64,000 bases of DNA from Euclidia mi (taxonomy: Eukaryota; Arthropoda; Insecta; Lepidoptera; Erebidae). Both the position numbers and the translations under genes were made by a program. Below the pieces are notes generated by a model, which was not told the DNA's origin, did no database searches, and saw only the letters and a list, made by a program, of their open reading frames with translations. This document shows, in pieces, positions 10,825 to 22,255 of the stretch (the first letter of the stretch is position 1; each line of letters opens with the position of its first letter). Location of the stretch: contig OX123196.2 in NCBI GenBank assembly GCA_944739405.2, forward strand, positions 69,649,688 through 69,713,687, read 5' to 3'.

Positions 10825-13764
10825 GGCAATTCAATGTTTATAACACTACACATTTTCTGTGTTATAACATGGGGTAGTTTCGTCTTATGTCTTGAAATGT
10901 ATATGAGGAAAACTATAGGAATACAAATAAGTCATAGAGAGAATTCTACAATCAGTCTTATCTAAAATATTCTAAACGGCCAGTCTTTAACATTGGTCAC
11001 AGCAGCAAGGTTTTTCCAACCGAACCTCTCTGGCATCCTATTTTGGGTATATGGGCCTGCCATATGGGTATTTTACTCTCATCACTTGTAACAAAAGTAA
11101 TCAACACCAAAATGTCTGTGACATACGGAAAGACAGACAGTCGTGGTGAATTTATAAGGGTTCCGTTTTTTGCCGTTTTTGGCTACGGAATACTAAAAGC
11201 GATAATGCTATTTAATCTATACGTAATATTTTAATTATTGCAGAAGATACACCTAAGCTTTTATTAAATAATTGCGCTAGTTACTATTCCAGATAGATTT
11301 TCCATTCCAATAGATCATCTAAACACAGCACAGTTTTCTCCCACTATCTACCCGATACATTTGTCCTCGATCGTTTCTCCACTTATTTACTCTTCACAAC
11401 CTCCGTACAGGGTGTAAATATTTTTATTGTTTTCTCATCGCAGCTATAAAAACCGGGATTTCTTAAAGGCTCGTACGATTTGTGGTCGGGTGGAACCGTT
11501 GAGGAAAATGATTTAAACAATTTATTTCCATTCTCGAAACTGAATTGTAGTGGAAAAGGGTTTGGGAATTATTCGTGCCTTTTGTAACAATGCTTTCCTT
11601 TTTGTAGTGTTTCATCGCATTGAGGTAAATTAAATTCAAGTGTAAACTAAAAAAATGGTTTAAAATTAATGTATTAGGTATTATTCAATGAAGAATAAAA
11701 ATTTTCTCTCACATCATAATTAATTAATCATGTCATTATTATGTCACTGCAAAGAGTTTTGAGCACTCGGGGTTTTAAATCTTTTTGTTTTACGATATTC
11801 AGAATCTAGAAAAAATTACCTAGCCGAATTCGATTTAGTACTTAATTCTCCTTGTTCTTTGATTTCCTGAATTCTAGTAAGAGGGAACAACATCAGGTTA
11901 GAAGGATATCTCATTTGTGCGTTACGTTGGTTATAATTATTTGCCAGCCCTCAATGAAATGCTAAGGACTTTTGAGAACTGGCTTGGCGTGCATTTTTCA
12001 AAATAATATACCAGTCTAGACTAAACTCGAGAACATTTCGTCCACTTTCCACATTTGAAAAGCATGAACTTTTAAGTTCAATCAGTCTTTTATTTCACCA
12101 AGAAAATAGTTAAAAGCTTCAACGACCGCAGTACGTTATTCATTCACCAGTCTTAAAAATAATATAAAACCTCTTTACTTTGGCGGTTACCCAGCTAGAC
12201 GAAAAATACGTTTCTCTGAAATTTCAAAAAGGGAATCTCTAAAAATCTTGCAGCTGTTATAATCCATAAGGAATAAGTTTAAAGTTAAAAATATTTCTGA
12301 AGTCTTTACACTGTGTTTCAGAAGTGAAGTCTCTATGTAAGGACGGAACGTCTAAGACGTTACAGAACGATGATGAGATGTTACAAGTAAAGAAAATTGT
12401 ATAGTAGACGTTACGTATAATGTGAATATTTTATATTTTAAGTAGGTTAATGTTCATTTTATTGATAAAATCGCGCCGTATTACAAGGACATAGTCCATC
12501 CTAGTATTTGATATCGTCCCTCTTTGGTCGTTGGTAGCAATTTTTCAATTAACTATTGACATTGTTGCAAATAAGACAAACTTGTCACAACTATTTAAGT
12601 ATAGAGCATTAACTTTCTTTAAACAAGTGTTACTACTGACTCGAACATCTTTATTCTACTAGAACCACAAGATAAAACCGCACAATTGTCGCCAATGCAG
12701 CATATTTTCTTCTTTCTAAGCACGTTGCTGCATTTAATCTTTATTCAAAAGGTATTCAGTGACTACCAGGGTCTCTAAGGCTTAAGCTACTAATTATTCA
12801 TGAAGTCTTTTTTTCAATTTTCGGGGTTCCTAATGTAACATGGCGAAAATTTCTGACTGATACTGTGCCAAAAGGCTAAGCCATCTAACCTAAATTACGC
12901 TCATATTTTGTAATATTGCTATAGTGGTTAATATAGTGGCTTCGATTAGAACCACGCAAGAAGTAAAACGGTTCTTACATTTAAGTATACTGGTGACTGT
13001 AATTTGATATTATATTATTCAGAGTGAAATGCCGGTGCAATGAACCTGCTCAGCCAAAACTAATAAATTCGAATACGAACAAACTCCAACTTGAACCAGG
13101 CCTGATGATGTCATACGATAGTTGACAAAAATGGACGATTGAAACTCCCAAATCACGACATTACAAGTTTTGCCCGTGATTACCATAATAATTACATACA
13201 AGTTGGCAACATCAACCGTCGTACTCCAGTCACCTCAATTTGCAGGAATACTTCTCCTCATTCCTCCTTAGTAAATTTGTGTGAATTTAGCTATGTATTT
13301 ATAGGCACTTTTTGCCTACACACAAGATAAAATAAATTTAAAACACCAAAATCATTCACCATACTCGACCACAGAATACACAAACAAATATATTCGGTTG
13401 ACAACTCGACTAAGCCTAATTCAAACACAGGGCTCATCCGGTGACCTGTGAACCTTCTATTGAACAAACTGTATGAACACAACACGTCATCATTGTATGA
13501 AACTAAAAACCGTATTCAAAAACATAAAGGAAAAAAATATTTATATTGAGTTTTAGAATATTCACTGGGATATTGTTACGGTGAGCGAGCAAAATTTTTG
13601 TGTTTTGTCTCATTGACAGCTGCGGGAGGCGAGAAGAGGTTACTACTTTTTTCAGGTATTGGTACTATTTACATTATTTCTTATGTATCATGTCAGTCCC
13701 ACACTGTACATTGAAATCCAGTTGGTCAATTAACTGCCGAGCAAGAGAACCATATCTTCTTTGC
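10825..13764. other. 2.9-kb stretch; one common repeat fragment
   Basis: Mostly plain AT-rich DNA. At 11116-11198 lies a copy of the widespread lepidopteran repeat tail (GACATACGG, AGACAGACAG, AAGGGTTCCGTTTTTTGCC, GGCTACGGAATACTAAAA), also present at 19691-19780 and at the 3' end of the insert at 53445-53954. Frames of up to about 65 codons show no motif. Confidence 0.45.
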
Positions 13765-14100
13765 TATCCGGTCGAAGAGACCATGTACTATTACTGCACC
13801 ATATTAGGAGAGACTGCTACGCACAGGTCTCAGGTTCAGAGTCACGGTTCGTACCAATGACTTTCTTTGTTATATGCTGATTAAATTGTTAATTATTGCT
13901 TGCTAATATGTGCTAAATGGTAAAGGAAAACATCGTGAAGAAACCTGTATCTTTGAGAGTTCTCCACAATGCTGACAAAGCGATGTGAAGTCTACCAACT
14001 TCCACTCATTCAGCGTGGTGGACCTATCCCCTTCTTATAATTAATAGAGGCCTACACCCAGCAGTGGAGCAAGACAAGTTTTTAAAATGGCTGATGACAA
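13765..14100 (+). mobile_element. SINE-C copy, decayed
   Basis: Degenerate head and B box (GGTTCAGAGTCACGG), then CCAATGACTTTCT, TTAATTATTGCTTGC, AACATCGTGAAGAAACC, GAGTTCTCCACAATG and an end with CACCCAGCAGTGG. Many substitutions and small gaps mark it as old. Confidence 0.65.
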
Positions 14101-14908
14101 TGTTGTGGAATAGCAATCAACCGCAAACCGCTTTACATCTAACGGTAGGACACAATTCTATCTGAACTCGGTGATACATAAATAACATAAATAATAAACA
14201 GGCAGAATATGCAATATCTACTAACAAAAAAGCAAAATCTGTGGCAATAACATGCGAGACGGCGGACGGTAAATTATTTTTATGTATTCCTCGTGCACTT
14301 TAGTTCGTGCAACGTTTTCTTGAAGTCTTAAGCCGAGGCTTATAAGGAACGTAAGTTGAGGCTTAGTTAAGTCTTTGTTTGTGACAGTTGCACAGATGTT
14401 TAAAATAAATCTGAGGGGTTAGAGATTGTTGCATTCTTACTAATGGATGAAATAATAGTAGTTATCATAGCTACAGGGTTATCTTATTATTAGGGTTACC
14501 TCTTGAGGCCTATACCATTTGAAGTGTTTGTCTGCGATTTCGAAACAACTATATTTTCTATATGGCACTCTGTAGTCTATTAACTGTCTTCACAAACAAA
14601 AATCATACTATACTTAATGCCGTTCCATTCGACATGTACACGAAATTGCGACACAGCCGGTCAGGCTTACATATTACGCTTATTACATAATCAAAACAAT
14701 TTACAAATCAAATAAAATTAAAAACAATCCGGGTTAAATTGCTTTAGGTCTCGTGAAATTCCGGTGGTCCCTATCATAATGTTATTTCCGACGCTCTCAG
14801 AATTAGCTACAAATTTAATGAATGGAGAAATTCAAACGGTTATTAGCATATTACAAAATATTTAAAATAGAGAAATAAGTATTGTGAAGAATTTTAATAT
14901 TTGGAGCG
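14101..14908. other. No gene recognised
   Basis: AT-rich sequence without recognisable coding, RNA or repeat content. Confidence 0.4.
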
Positions 14909-14921
14909 GTAGTTACATAAT

Positions 14922-15185
14922 TATGAGACTGCCTCGTTGGTCTCGCGGCATAAATGTGCGCGTGGGATTGGGAGGTCTCGGGTTCGATTCCCGGGTCAGG
15001 CATAGTGTAATTGGGTTTTCCGTTAGGCAATTCGCATTATCAGCACGGAGTCTGGTAATGTGCCCGGTACGGCAATAGGCTCGCCCCCTATTACGTGGGA
15101 CTAAAATAAATCTGGCGAAAAGTGGGTGTAGCAATATACCTCTGCCTACCTCTTCGGGGATATAGGCGTGAGACTATGTATGTAT
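14922..15185 (+). mobile_element. SINE-A full-length copy with 13-bp target duplication
   Basis: A direct repeat, GTAGTTACATAAT, flanks the element at 14909-14921 and 15186-15198, the mark of LINE-driven insertion. The head ACTGCCTCGTTGGTCTCGCG is followed by B box GGTTCGATTCC, then CAGCACGGAGTCTGG, a 'CAATAGGCTCGCCCCCTATTACG' block, GGCGAAAAGTGGG, CTACCTCTTCGGGGATATAG and a terminal (ATGT)n tract. This copy defines the family in the window. Frames across it are not genes. Confidence 0.85.
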
Positions 15186-15314
15186 GTAGTTACATAATAT
15201 GATAAATGCCATCTATCGTTTAATTTCCTTTCAAAATCTCTCCTAATAACACGCCTCTGAATTTGATTTGTGGCTCTTTGTGTCAGGCATAAGCAGCTAA
15301 ATAAAATAAAATGA

Positions 15315-15340
15315 GCGGGCGTAGCTGCCAACGTCGTCTT
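15315..15340 (+). repeat. Helitron-like 3' end remnant
   Basis: GGGCGTAGCTGCCAACGTCGTCT resembles the family's terminal GGCGTAGCTGCTGGCGTCCTCT and lies just upstream of a complete copy, suggesting an older, decayed copy at the same spot. Confidence 0.4.
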
Positions 15341-15354
15341 GTTTATCTTCTTAA

Positions 15355-15562
15355 TCTTAATATATAAAATCCTTGCGTTACTGACTGACTGACAGACACG
15401 CTACAGCCGAAACTATTGGGCGCAGGAAGCTGAAATTTAGCATGTATGTTCCTTGGGGATCGTAGGGGTGCACTAAGAAGGGATTGCCCGAAATTCCCAC
15501 GGGATCGATCAAAACAGATAAATTTAAAAAAATGTGCAGGCGTAGCTGCTGGCGTCCTCTAG
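15355..15562 (+). mobile_element. Helitron-like element, copy 2
   Basis: Complete short copy from TCTTAATATATAAAATCC to GCTGCTGGCGTCCTCTAG, flanked by A and T. Same length class and landmarks as copy 1 at 422-630, with few differences, so both come from a recent burst of one master element. Confidence 0.75.
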
Positions 15563-15580
15563 TCTAGTCTATAATATGTA

Positions 15581-15675
15581 TCATCATCATCAGCCCTGTA
15601 TATAAACTGTCTAACTGCTGGGCACGGGCCTCTTCTCACTATGCGAAGTAAGGTCATAGACCACCACGCTGAACA
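15581..15675 (-). mobile_element. SINE-C 3' fragment
   Basis: The reversed end, with CATCATCATCAGCCCTGTAT, ACTGCTGGGCACGGGCCTCT and CACTATG, stops after CACCACGCTGAAC. It lies 18 bp from the Helitron-like copy. Confidence 0.65.
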
Positions 15676-17019
15676 TGTATATATGTACTTTTCAGTATAT
15701 TTTAGCATGTTTATTAGTTATCTAATTGCCATAGTATAGGCCTATGGTCTGCCTATTTTGTGATAACATGGATATAAATTATTATTATATTATATTCAAA
15801 CATTTTGCATACTCTTCTACAAAAGCCCCTAATGTTTTAACCAATATAGAAAGTAATATCATAAATATATCTTTGCTAGGATCATGTCTAACTTAACGTC
15901 GAGTATTCGCAGTAGGTAACTGAGATTTTCTCATTCGTACGAATGTTACTTTATATTGAAATGTTCTGTAGGTACTATTTAGTTCTTTTCCGAACATATG
16001 GTATCAAGCGCCGGTTAACTAAAGCGAATACACACAGATTCGTAAATAAAAATGGTGACTTTAAGGCCTTTAAAGTTTACACGTTCAGTATTGCAAAATT
16101 TCAATGTAATGTTTTGATTAGGTTGACAATAACCTGTTTTTTTAGCGTTGGTGGATGGTTAGAGTTTGAATTATTTTAATATATTTTAATCTTTGTTAAG
16201 GATAACTTTTATTTTAGTCTTTGTTCAATCCGGTGTGATGGCCAAACTATTTATTATTCTACTACCGAACCCAGAGAGTCACCGGCCTACCTGTCCTAGA
16301 AATCTCATTCGGTTTCAGGCCGAGTGTACTAATCGTATCTTTAAACCATCCAGAAGTCATTGAAATATTAATGAATATGCACACAATATTTTATCAAAAT
16401 TCAGCCGTTTTGAAAGGTGAAGTGACAAACAGACGTAGAAGGAATTATAGCCACCGTTTTGTTCGTGACCAAACTCATGGACTGAACTGATGCCCGACTG
16501 AGCGCGTAACCTTCACCTAAACGTAAACCATATGCTTATATTTTATAACTTACATATTAATATCATATTAATATTTTCTAAAACCGTATACAATCGAGAA
16601 AAGTTCACAATCTTAACATTTAATCTATCAAACAGATTAAAAATGGTACAGATAAGCTTCATGGTTGACGGGAGAGCTAAGGATCCCGTTTAAATAAACC
16701 TTCGTAATAATTTAAGCAAATGAAAAATGCTATGAGCCGCATGAACGCGGGATGTAATTTCAGGGAGTAAATAAAGAAGATTGTGTCAAAATGGCGGCCC
16801 AACGCACAATAACGCTTATCTCATAATATAATCTGCGCGAAATTGTAGAAAATATCTTCTACCTCCACATTTGGAATTAATTATTGCGAGCAGTGTTAAG
16901 GTGGGCGGTGATATTGGAGTGGTTCCTAGTGCCAGTTTTGTTCTTTTAAGAACAATATAAAGTTTGGAAATCGTAATTGTAAGTACTGTTTTCGTTCCTG
17001 TAGGCCAGGGAATTCATTT
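15676..17019. other. No gene; one generic repeat
   Basis: Around 16315-16450 is a common lepidopteran repeat fragment with AAAATTCAGCCGTTTTGAAA, then GTGAAGTGACAAACAGACG. The remainder is AT-rich with nothing recognised. Confidence 0.4.
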
Positions 17020-17074
17020 AAATTTCCCTGCAGTAATTTTAAATAGGTAATTTAAAATTACTGCAGGGAAATTT
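17020..17074. repeat. Perfect 25-bp palindrome with 5-nt loop
   Basis: Arms at 17020-17044 and 17050-17074 are exact reverse complements (core CCCTGCAGTAATTTTAAAT), separated by AGGTA. It could be a tiny fold-back element or the centre of one; nothing else in the window shares it. Confidence 0.7.
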
Positions 17075-18363
17075 CAACTTAAATTGTAAGCCAACAAAAT
17101 TCAACTGTCCGAAAAGTTTTGTCTAGAAATTGAAAAATTACATATCGCAAAATTACTCCGGCTATGGTCCTGGCGCTACGTGTCGTGGTAAGGTCTCGGA
17201 CGCCTAGAGGACCAACCTGTCTCAAGAGGTGGAGAATAAGTACACAGTAATTTGGGTTGCCATTGTAAAGACAAAAAATATCTTACTTATCATCCAAAAA
17301 TATATCTGCCTATCTTTACGGTTCGCGTCGTAAGCAATCTAGCCTACTCAAAAGAGCTTAGTATAATAATATATTAAACTTAGTACCTGATTAAACCAAC
17401 GTCTAAAGACACACCGAAGATTTGACTAAACATTTAAATTACGGTCAGCAAATTAAAATTATTTTACACGAACTCACCACTCACCTGTCATAGTTTTGTA
17501 TACAGGTGCTAAAAACACTCAAAATATTATTATTTTTGGACTAAGCTTTGTCAGTTTTGTTTTGTAGACATCGTGTAAAGTAAATCAAATACAATTTTAC
17601 TCAGCGCTAACCCTCTTGATGTCTTAAAAATAAGATTGCGCTCTCGGACAAACGCAAAATGCAGTCCAAAATTTTACTTTTTGATGGACTATAAACTAAG
17701 CAAAGAAAAACAGTAAGGTTCTTCAACAAATACCGTCAGTTTAAGTCAAATCTCATTCCATCTCTGTCTTACTAGCCACGTAAGACAAAAAATATCCAGT
17801 GACAATAATCCCTTGTTCTTCCGAAACAATTTCGATACACTGTAGTGTTAACAAAGAAGTAAATGGTCTAACATTACGTTCTGGGTCCAAATACAAAAAT
17901 TTCTTAAACATAATAAACCGGAGTGGGCGCAAATTGGTATAGGTATGTTGAGTATAGGGAGATTCAAACACTTATATGAAAGCGGTACTAAGAACGGGAA
18001 ACTCGACATTAAAGCTTACATCCAGTAGTAATTCTCATATTGACTTACAGGGCTTCGGTGAAGCAAATCAAGAAAGGTTTGGTCCAGCAGTGTACTGCGA
18101 TATTCTGTAAATATAATATTATATGCATACATTTATCTCCCTAGAAAGTTATTATTTGTAAAGTTAAACGTATTTTCAGCCTTAATTCAAATTTTGCTAG
18201 ATCTCGAAGTTACATGACAATGTATTCTAATCTTAAGTCTATTCTCAGTTCTTGCTTACCTAAACATTACGTAGGTTACGCCTGAGCAAATTCAAAGTAT
18301 GATCTAAAAAACTGACAATATTACCTTACTCGATTACAGCTAAAACACATAATCAACTGGTAC
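17075..18363. other. No gene recognised
   Basis: AT-rich sequence; frames of up to 72 codons show no motif. Confidence 0.4.
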
Positions 18364-18420
18364 TTTTATTTATTTATTTATGTTAATTGGTTTCATAAAC
18401 CAATTATATTAACACTATAC
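18364..18420. repeat. (TTTA)n with adjacent hairpin, possible LINE 3' end
   Basis: A TTTA repeat at about 18365-18382 abuts an inverted repeat, TTAATTGGTTT / AAACCAATTA. On the minus strand this order, a hairpin then a simple repeat, resembles the 3' end of a retroelement whose AT-rich body would run up to about 18900. No RT motif is visible there, so this is a suggestion only. Confidence 0.3.
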
Positions 18421-19875
18421 AAACAGTATACACATATAAAGGATATTTAAAAGAAAAGTATACAAAGGAGCATATCACAGAATAATAAAACAAAAACAAG
18501 GCAAAACAAGAATAATAAAGAAACAAAAATTTAACTATATAGAAACAAAAATTTTACTATGTACGAAATTTGAAAGATTTAAACGCTGCAATTTATTGAT
18601 CTAGCATTGAGAAATAGATAGAATAATGACAAAAGATATACTATAATGCAGGCAGGTCTTTTGTTAATTCGTCTATAAAGAATTACTCCTCCAATTTTGG
18701 TGGCATTTGAAAGACGAATATGAATATATAAAAAATAGAATGGAATGTAATAATAATAATAAAAAGCATATTAGAACTCATTCAAGACGCAAATATGTTG
18801 CAAGAACCACTATTGCCAAAAGACACATATCTCTACGACAAGATTTAACTGTGAACCACAATCGACAGTTACCACGCGGTCACGAACAGACAATATAACA
18901 TCTCTATCTTTAGGGTTAAAAAACTCATTGATGTAAATCTTCATAAAGTCTTATAATGAGACTTGGGTGAAATTTACGATTCATAATCGCGAATTCATGG
19001 AACGCGGCAGACGTACCGAGATCTTTTCATCTTTGCTACTCACGTGTCATGGGATATTGTAAAGGCAATTTATTAAGTAAATATTAGATACTGAATGATG
19101 GTACTGAATGGACGAATGCATGCGGTCATCTGAGCAGGCTTTGATTCAAAATGGGACATTCATAAATAATACGTAACAAAATTATTATAAGATTTAGAAT
19201 TAAGGCGCTGTCCTAAGCGACTGTTTTGGTAAATGAGGGGGTGAAGCAGGGGAGGTGAAGGGAGCTTAGGTCCGTCTACTGCGGGGCGCCCCCCTTCATT
19301 CACGTCGCGTGCGGCCGTATTCTGGCGAAATCCGTATTCCAATATTTTAAAATCGCAAGCAAAACGTTTTAGCATATTGAATTGAGATACTGATATTAAA
19401 ATTTATATTACATACATCAATCTGTTTGTACAATATAGGCATAGCGCAATTTTTGTTCTCAGTGCAGCCATGAGCAAAACTGGTTTACATTAGACGTTAT
19501 AGGTACCTATTAATAGTTGACGAAAGTACACCTTATACCTAAGTGCCGTAAGATGATAAAAATTATTAAGTCAGTTCCATGTATGGAGAGGCCATTATTA
19601 TTTTTGTATAAAAATAGTGAAGCAGTTCATAGAATACCTACATCTAATTCCATTCCTGCCAGTTTTCAAATCTGTTTTGCAATAAATTGGCTGTGACATA
19701 GGTACGGGCGGACAGACAGACAGATATGGCGAATCTATAAGGGTTCCGTTTTTAAAATTTTTGGCTACGGTACCCTAAAATCCACAATACTGCCCTACTA
19801 AGCGCAAAAGCCGTATCTCAACTAAAGCGAGTTACGAGATAATTTAAGTTTAGTAAATGTTGATTTATTTTATTA
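18421..19875. other. No gene; one common repeat tail
   Basis: The widespread tail with GGACAGACAGACAGATATGG, AAGGGTTCCGTTTTT and GGCTACGGTACCCTAAAA lies at 19691-19780. A G/C-rich block at 19230-19330 (GCGGGGCGCCCCCC) is unassigned. Confidence 0.4.
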
Positions 19876-20455
19876 ATTGTCCGTATTTATGCAAAAAGGA
19901 ACCACACGACAAATTTAGATTTTTGCTTTTTTTGAAGAATACTAATTTAAAAGTGGTCTATTTTCTTATTCAAAAAAGATCCACATGATTTTTCCCTTGG
20001 AAACAAATTATACAAAAAGCAGAAAGGAACCAACAGCAAAAACACACATTATACATATTGCAAAACCGAACGATAGCACCATGGGACTCGTCTCATCAAA
20101 CAAATAAACCATATAAATTCCATGTCATTTTATACAAAACAGATCCTCAGATACTTGGTACCAATATACATGAAACCCATGGATTGTGGTTCTTTTTTGC
20201 ATATGAGGAAAGCTATTTGTTAGTAAATAAAAAAAGGAACCACATGCACATTTTCTTAATTATCTAGAAAAATTAAGAGTATCCAGAGCAAATTTATATA
20301 CACATACTTAAATGAGTAATTTATCAATACAATTATATAAAATAAATGTAATATTCTACTTAATCTAACAGGGCTGCACATGTTTTTGTAAATCTATTGA
20401 TATCTCAGAAGTGCGTTTTTGCTGGGTGGTTCCTTTTTGCATAAATACGGACAAT
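19876..20455. mobile_element. 580-bp element with 30-bp perfect terminal inverted repeats
   Basis: The left end (19876-19905) begins ATTGTCCGTATTTATGC and ends AAAAAGGAACCAC; the right end (20426-20455) is its exact reverse complement. Inside, the motif AAAGGAACCA recurs several times. No transposase is present, so it is non-autonomous. The target duplication cannot be fixed because flanks and ends share AT letters; candidates are TA or a three-base TWA. The superfamily is not assigned. Confidence 0.65.
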
Positions 20456-21365
20456 TTATAGATGTTTATTGTTATTATAGGTATAATTATTATGGTAAAA
20501 GTTTCGAAATACGTCGCCGTTTTGAGGGGTTGTGAGTGATTGGAGGGGAGGAGGGGAGGTCTCGAAACCCTCCCTCACCATTTTCACTTGCCGGAAATAC
20601 TTGGTTTCCTCTGAAAAAAAAATATCTACAAACATCGGTGTGTATGGCACTGCCAACTTTCACATTCATCACACTAGTTTAATAAACTAAGGTTAACGGA
20701 GCCCTGCGAAGGGCTCCTATTTTCGGATTAAGGGTCAAAAAAAAACCTAACATAATATATTTATTTACTTATTACGGTCGCACCTAACCCAAGGCACTCG
20801 AAAGCAATGACGCACAAATTTGACATTAGCTGTCAATATGATCATTCCAAGATGGCAGTTTTGCGTTTCGTTTCACGTTTTTCACATAAAACCTAAAAAT
20901 TACATTTGTAAAACTGTACTAAAGTATAAAAACTATATTCCGTTTTGCATAATTGCCGAAGTATTTATGAAATTTTGGAAATTGTTTAAAAATATTTAGA
21001 CGCAACTCCGGCAGCCAAAATTGCTTTTAGGGGATTAAAACGAACTCCCTTAAGCCCCCTACACTACCAATACCCTCAAATTCAGGCGACTCGTTTCGAA
21101 ACCCAACCCATTGTTATTTTTCAAAATAGATGAAACATCAAAAATATATATGGATATACCTTATTCATGAGATACTGCTATGTCGCTTAGAAAATTATAG
21201 AATTAGAATTTGAGTTACTGCTTTTTCGTTAGCTCTCGTCATACATGTTTGTATGGAAAAATATAAAAAATTTCTTTCGCTTCAAATATGTGTTGTTTCA
21301 AAGAAAATAAATATTAAAAGATATTTATTTATATTCATTTAAAATTTATTAACGAAATACAGAGT
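20456..21365. other. Region between the TIR element and the YqaJ relic
   Basis: Holds a G-rich tract near 20535-20560, a perfect hairpin GGAGCCCTGC/GAAGGGCTCC at 20698-20717 and AT-rich sequence. It may contain the 3' part of the element that carried the YqaJ gene, but I see no boundary. Confidence 0.35.
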
Positions 21366-22255
21366 TTACAGCTCATCAAAAGTTAGCTGTCTGCTACAAC
21401 CCGGCAGGTTTTCATTATTCTCATCGAATGTTAAAGGCAGTGTGTGAGGTGATAAGGCTTCAACACTTATTATTTGCTGTTGTTCACGAGGCACAGTTTC
21501 ATTTACTTTCCTTGTACGGCTTGGTGTTGTAGAAATTTCAAGCACTGATGAAACATTTTCCTCTCCGTGATCTCGCAATGCCATCCCTTGAGCTTGGCGA
21601 GAATCAACAATTTCAGGCAACTGCCAATTCATATAAAACACCACAAGCTTCTCCCAGAAAACATCATCTCTTTCTATAATTTCTATTTTTAGTGGTATAC
21701 TTTCGCCACTCCACACAGCAAATAAACACTTTTGTTTGCGTGTAACGTGGCGTTGCCCCTGAATTTGGTAATAACAATTACAATATTTGTTTAGACTAGT
21801 CAGTTCACTTTTTTATCATGTTTCCATATTTGTATTTTATTTGCTCTTATACTATTCTCCAGGCCATTCTTATAGGCAACTTTAGAACATTAAATTTCCA
21901 CAATCGTGTTTGGACCTATTAATCCATCTGGCGTGGCACCAATAATCGAATAATCCACAAGGCTCGATTGTTACATTTTCTTGCTTCGCCAGTTGTTGCA
22001 AAGCCAGTTGTTCATTTTAGATTCCATGCGCAACTGATTTTACATTGCAAATATTTTATTTGTACAAAATATTTTTTACTAAGTTGGCTTTACTGCTGTT
22101 GTCTCTTCTTTTTACCACTATACAAAAATTTCAATCTGTCAACATATTCTTACGCAATTCGAACCAGTCACTGCTATCCCTCTTGTAATTTTTGCTTATC
22201 ACTACGGAATTTGAGTCAAATTTGTTAAAAAAATTGTTTGGCATTTCTTGCATTT
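21366..22255 (-). pseudogene. Decayed YqaJ-type (lambda-exonuclease-like) nuclease gene
   Basis: Read on the minus strand, frame-shifted pieces together carry the order of a YqaJ domain: SSDWFELRKNML near the start (about 22140-22180), LALQQLAKQENV then IEPCG, GATPDGLIGPNTIVEI (about 21893-21940), SKVAYKNGLENSIRANK, YYQIQGQ (about 21753-21775) and a last open frame at 21366-21716 starting AVWSGESIPLKIEIIERDD. YqaJ enzymes use the Asp of PDG, the Glu and Lys of E-x-K and a downstream Gln. Here the Lys position of VEI-x is TAA (21890-21892). Further stops and frameshifts make it a pseudogene. Such genes occur in phages and in arthropod multicopy or mobile families; the carrier element is unknown. 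The final 116 codons are intact and Ser/Thr-rich at the end. Confidence 0.75.

Noticed and set aside
20698..20717. GC hairpin GGAGCCCTGC/GAAGGGCTCC that looks like a bacterial terminator
   Set aside because: The context is eukaryotic, there is no adjacent gene, and only a short palindrome can be claimed.
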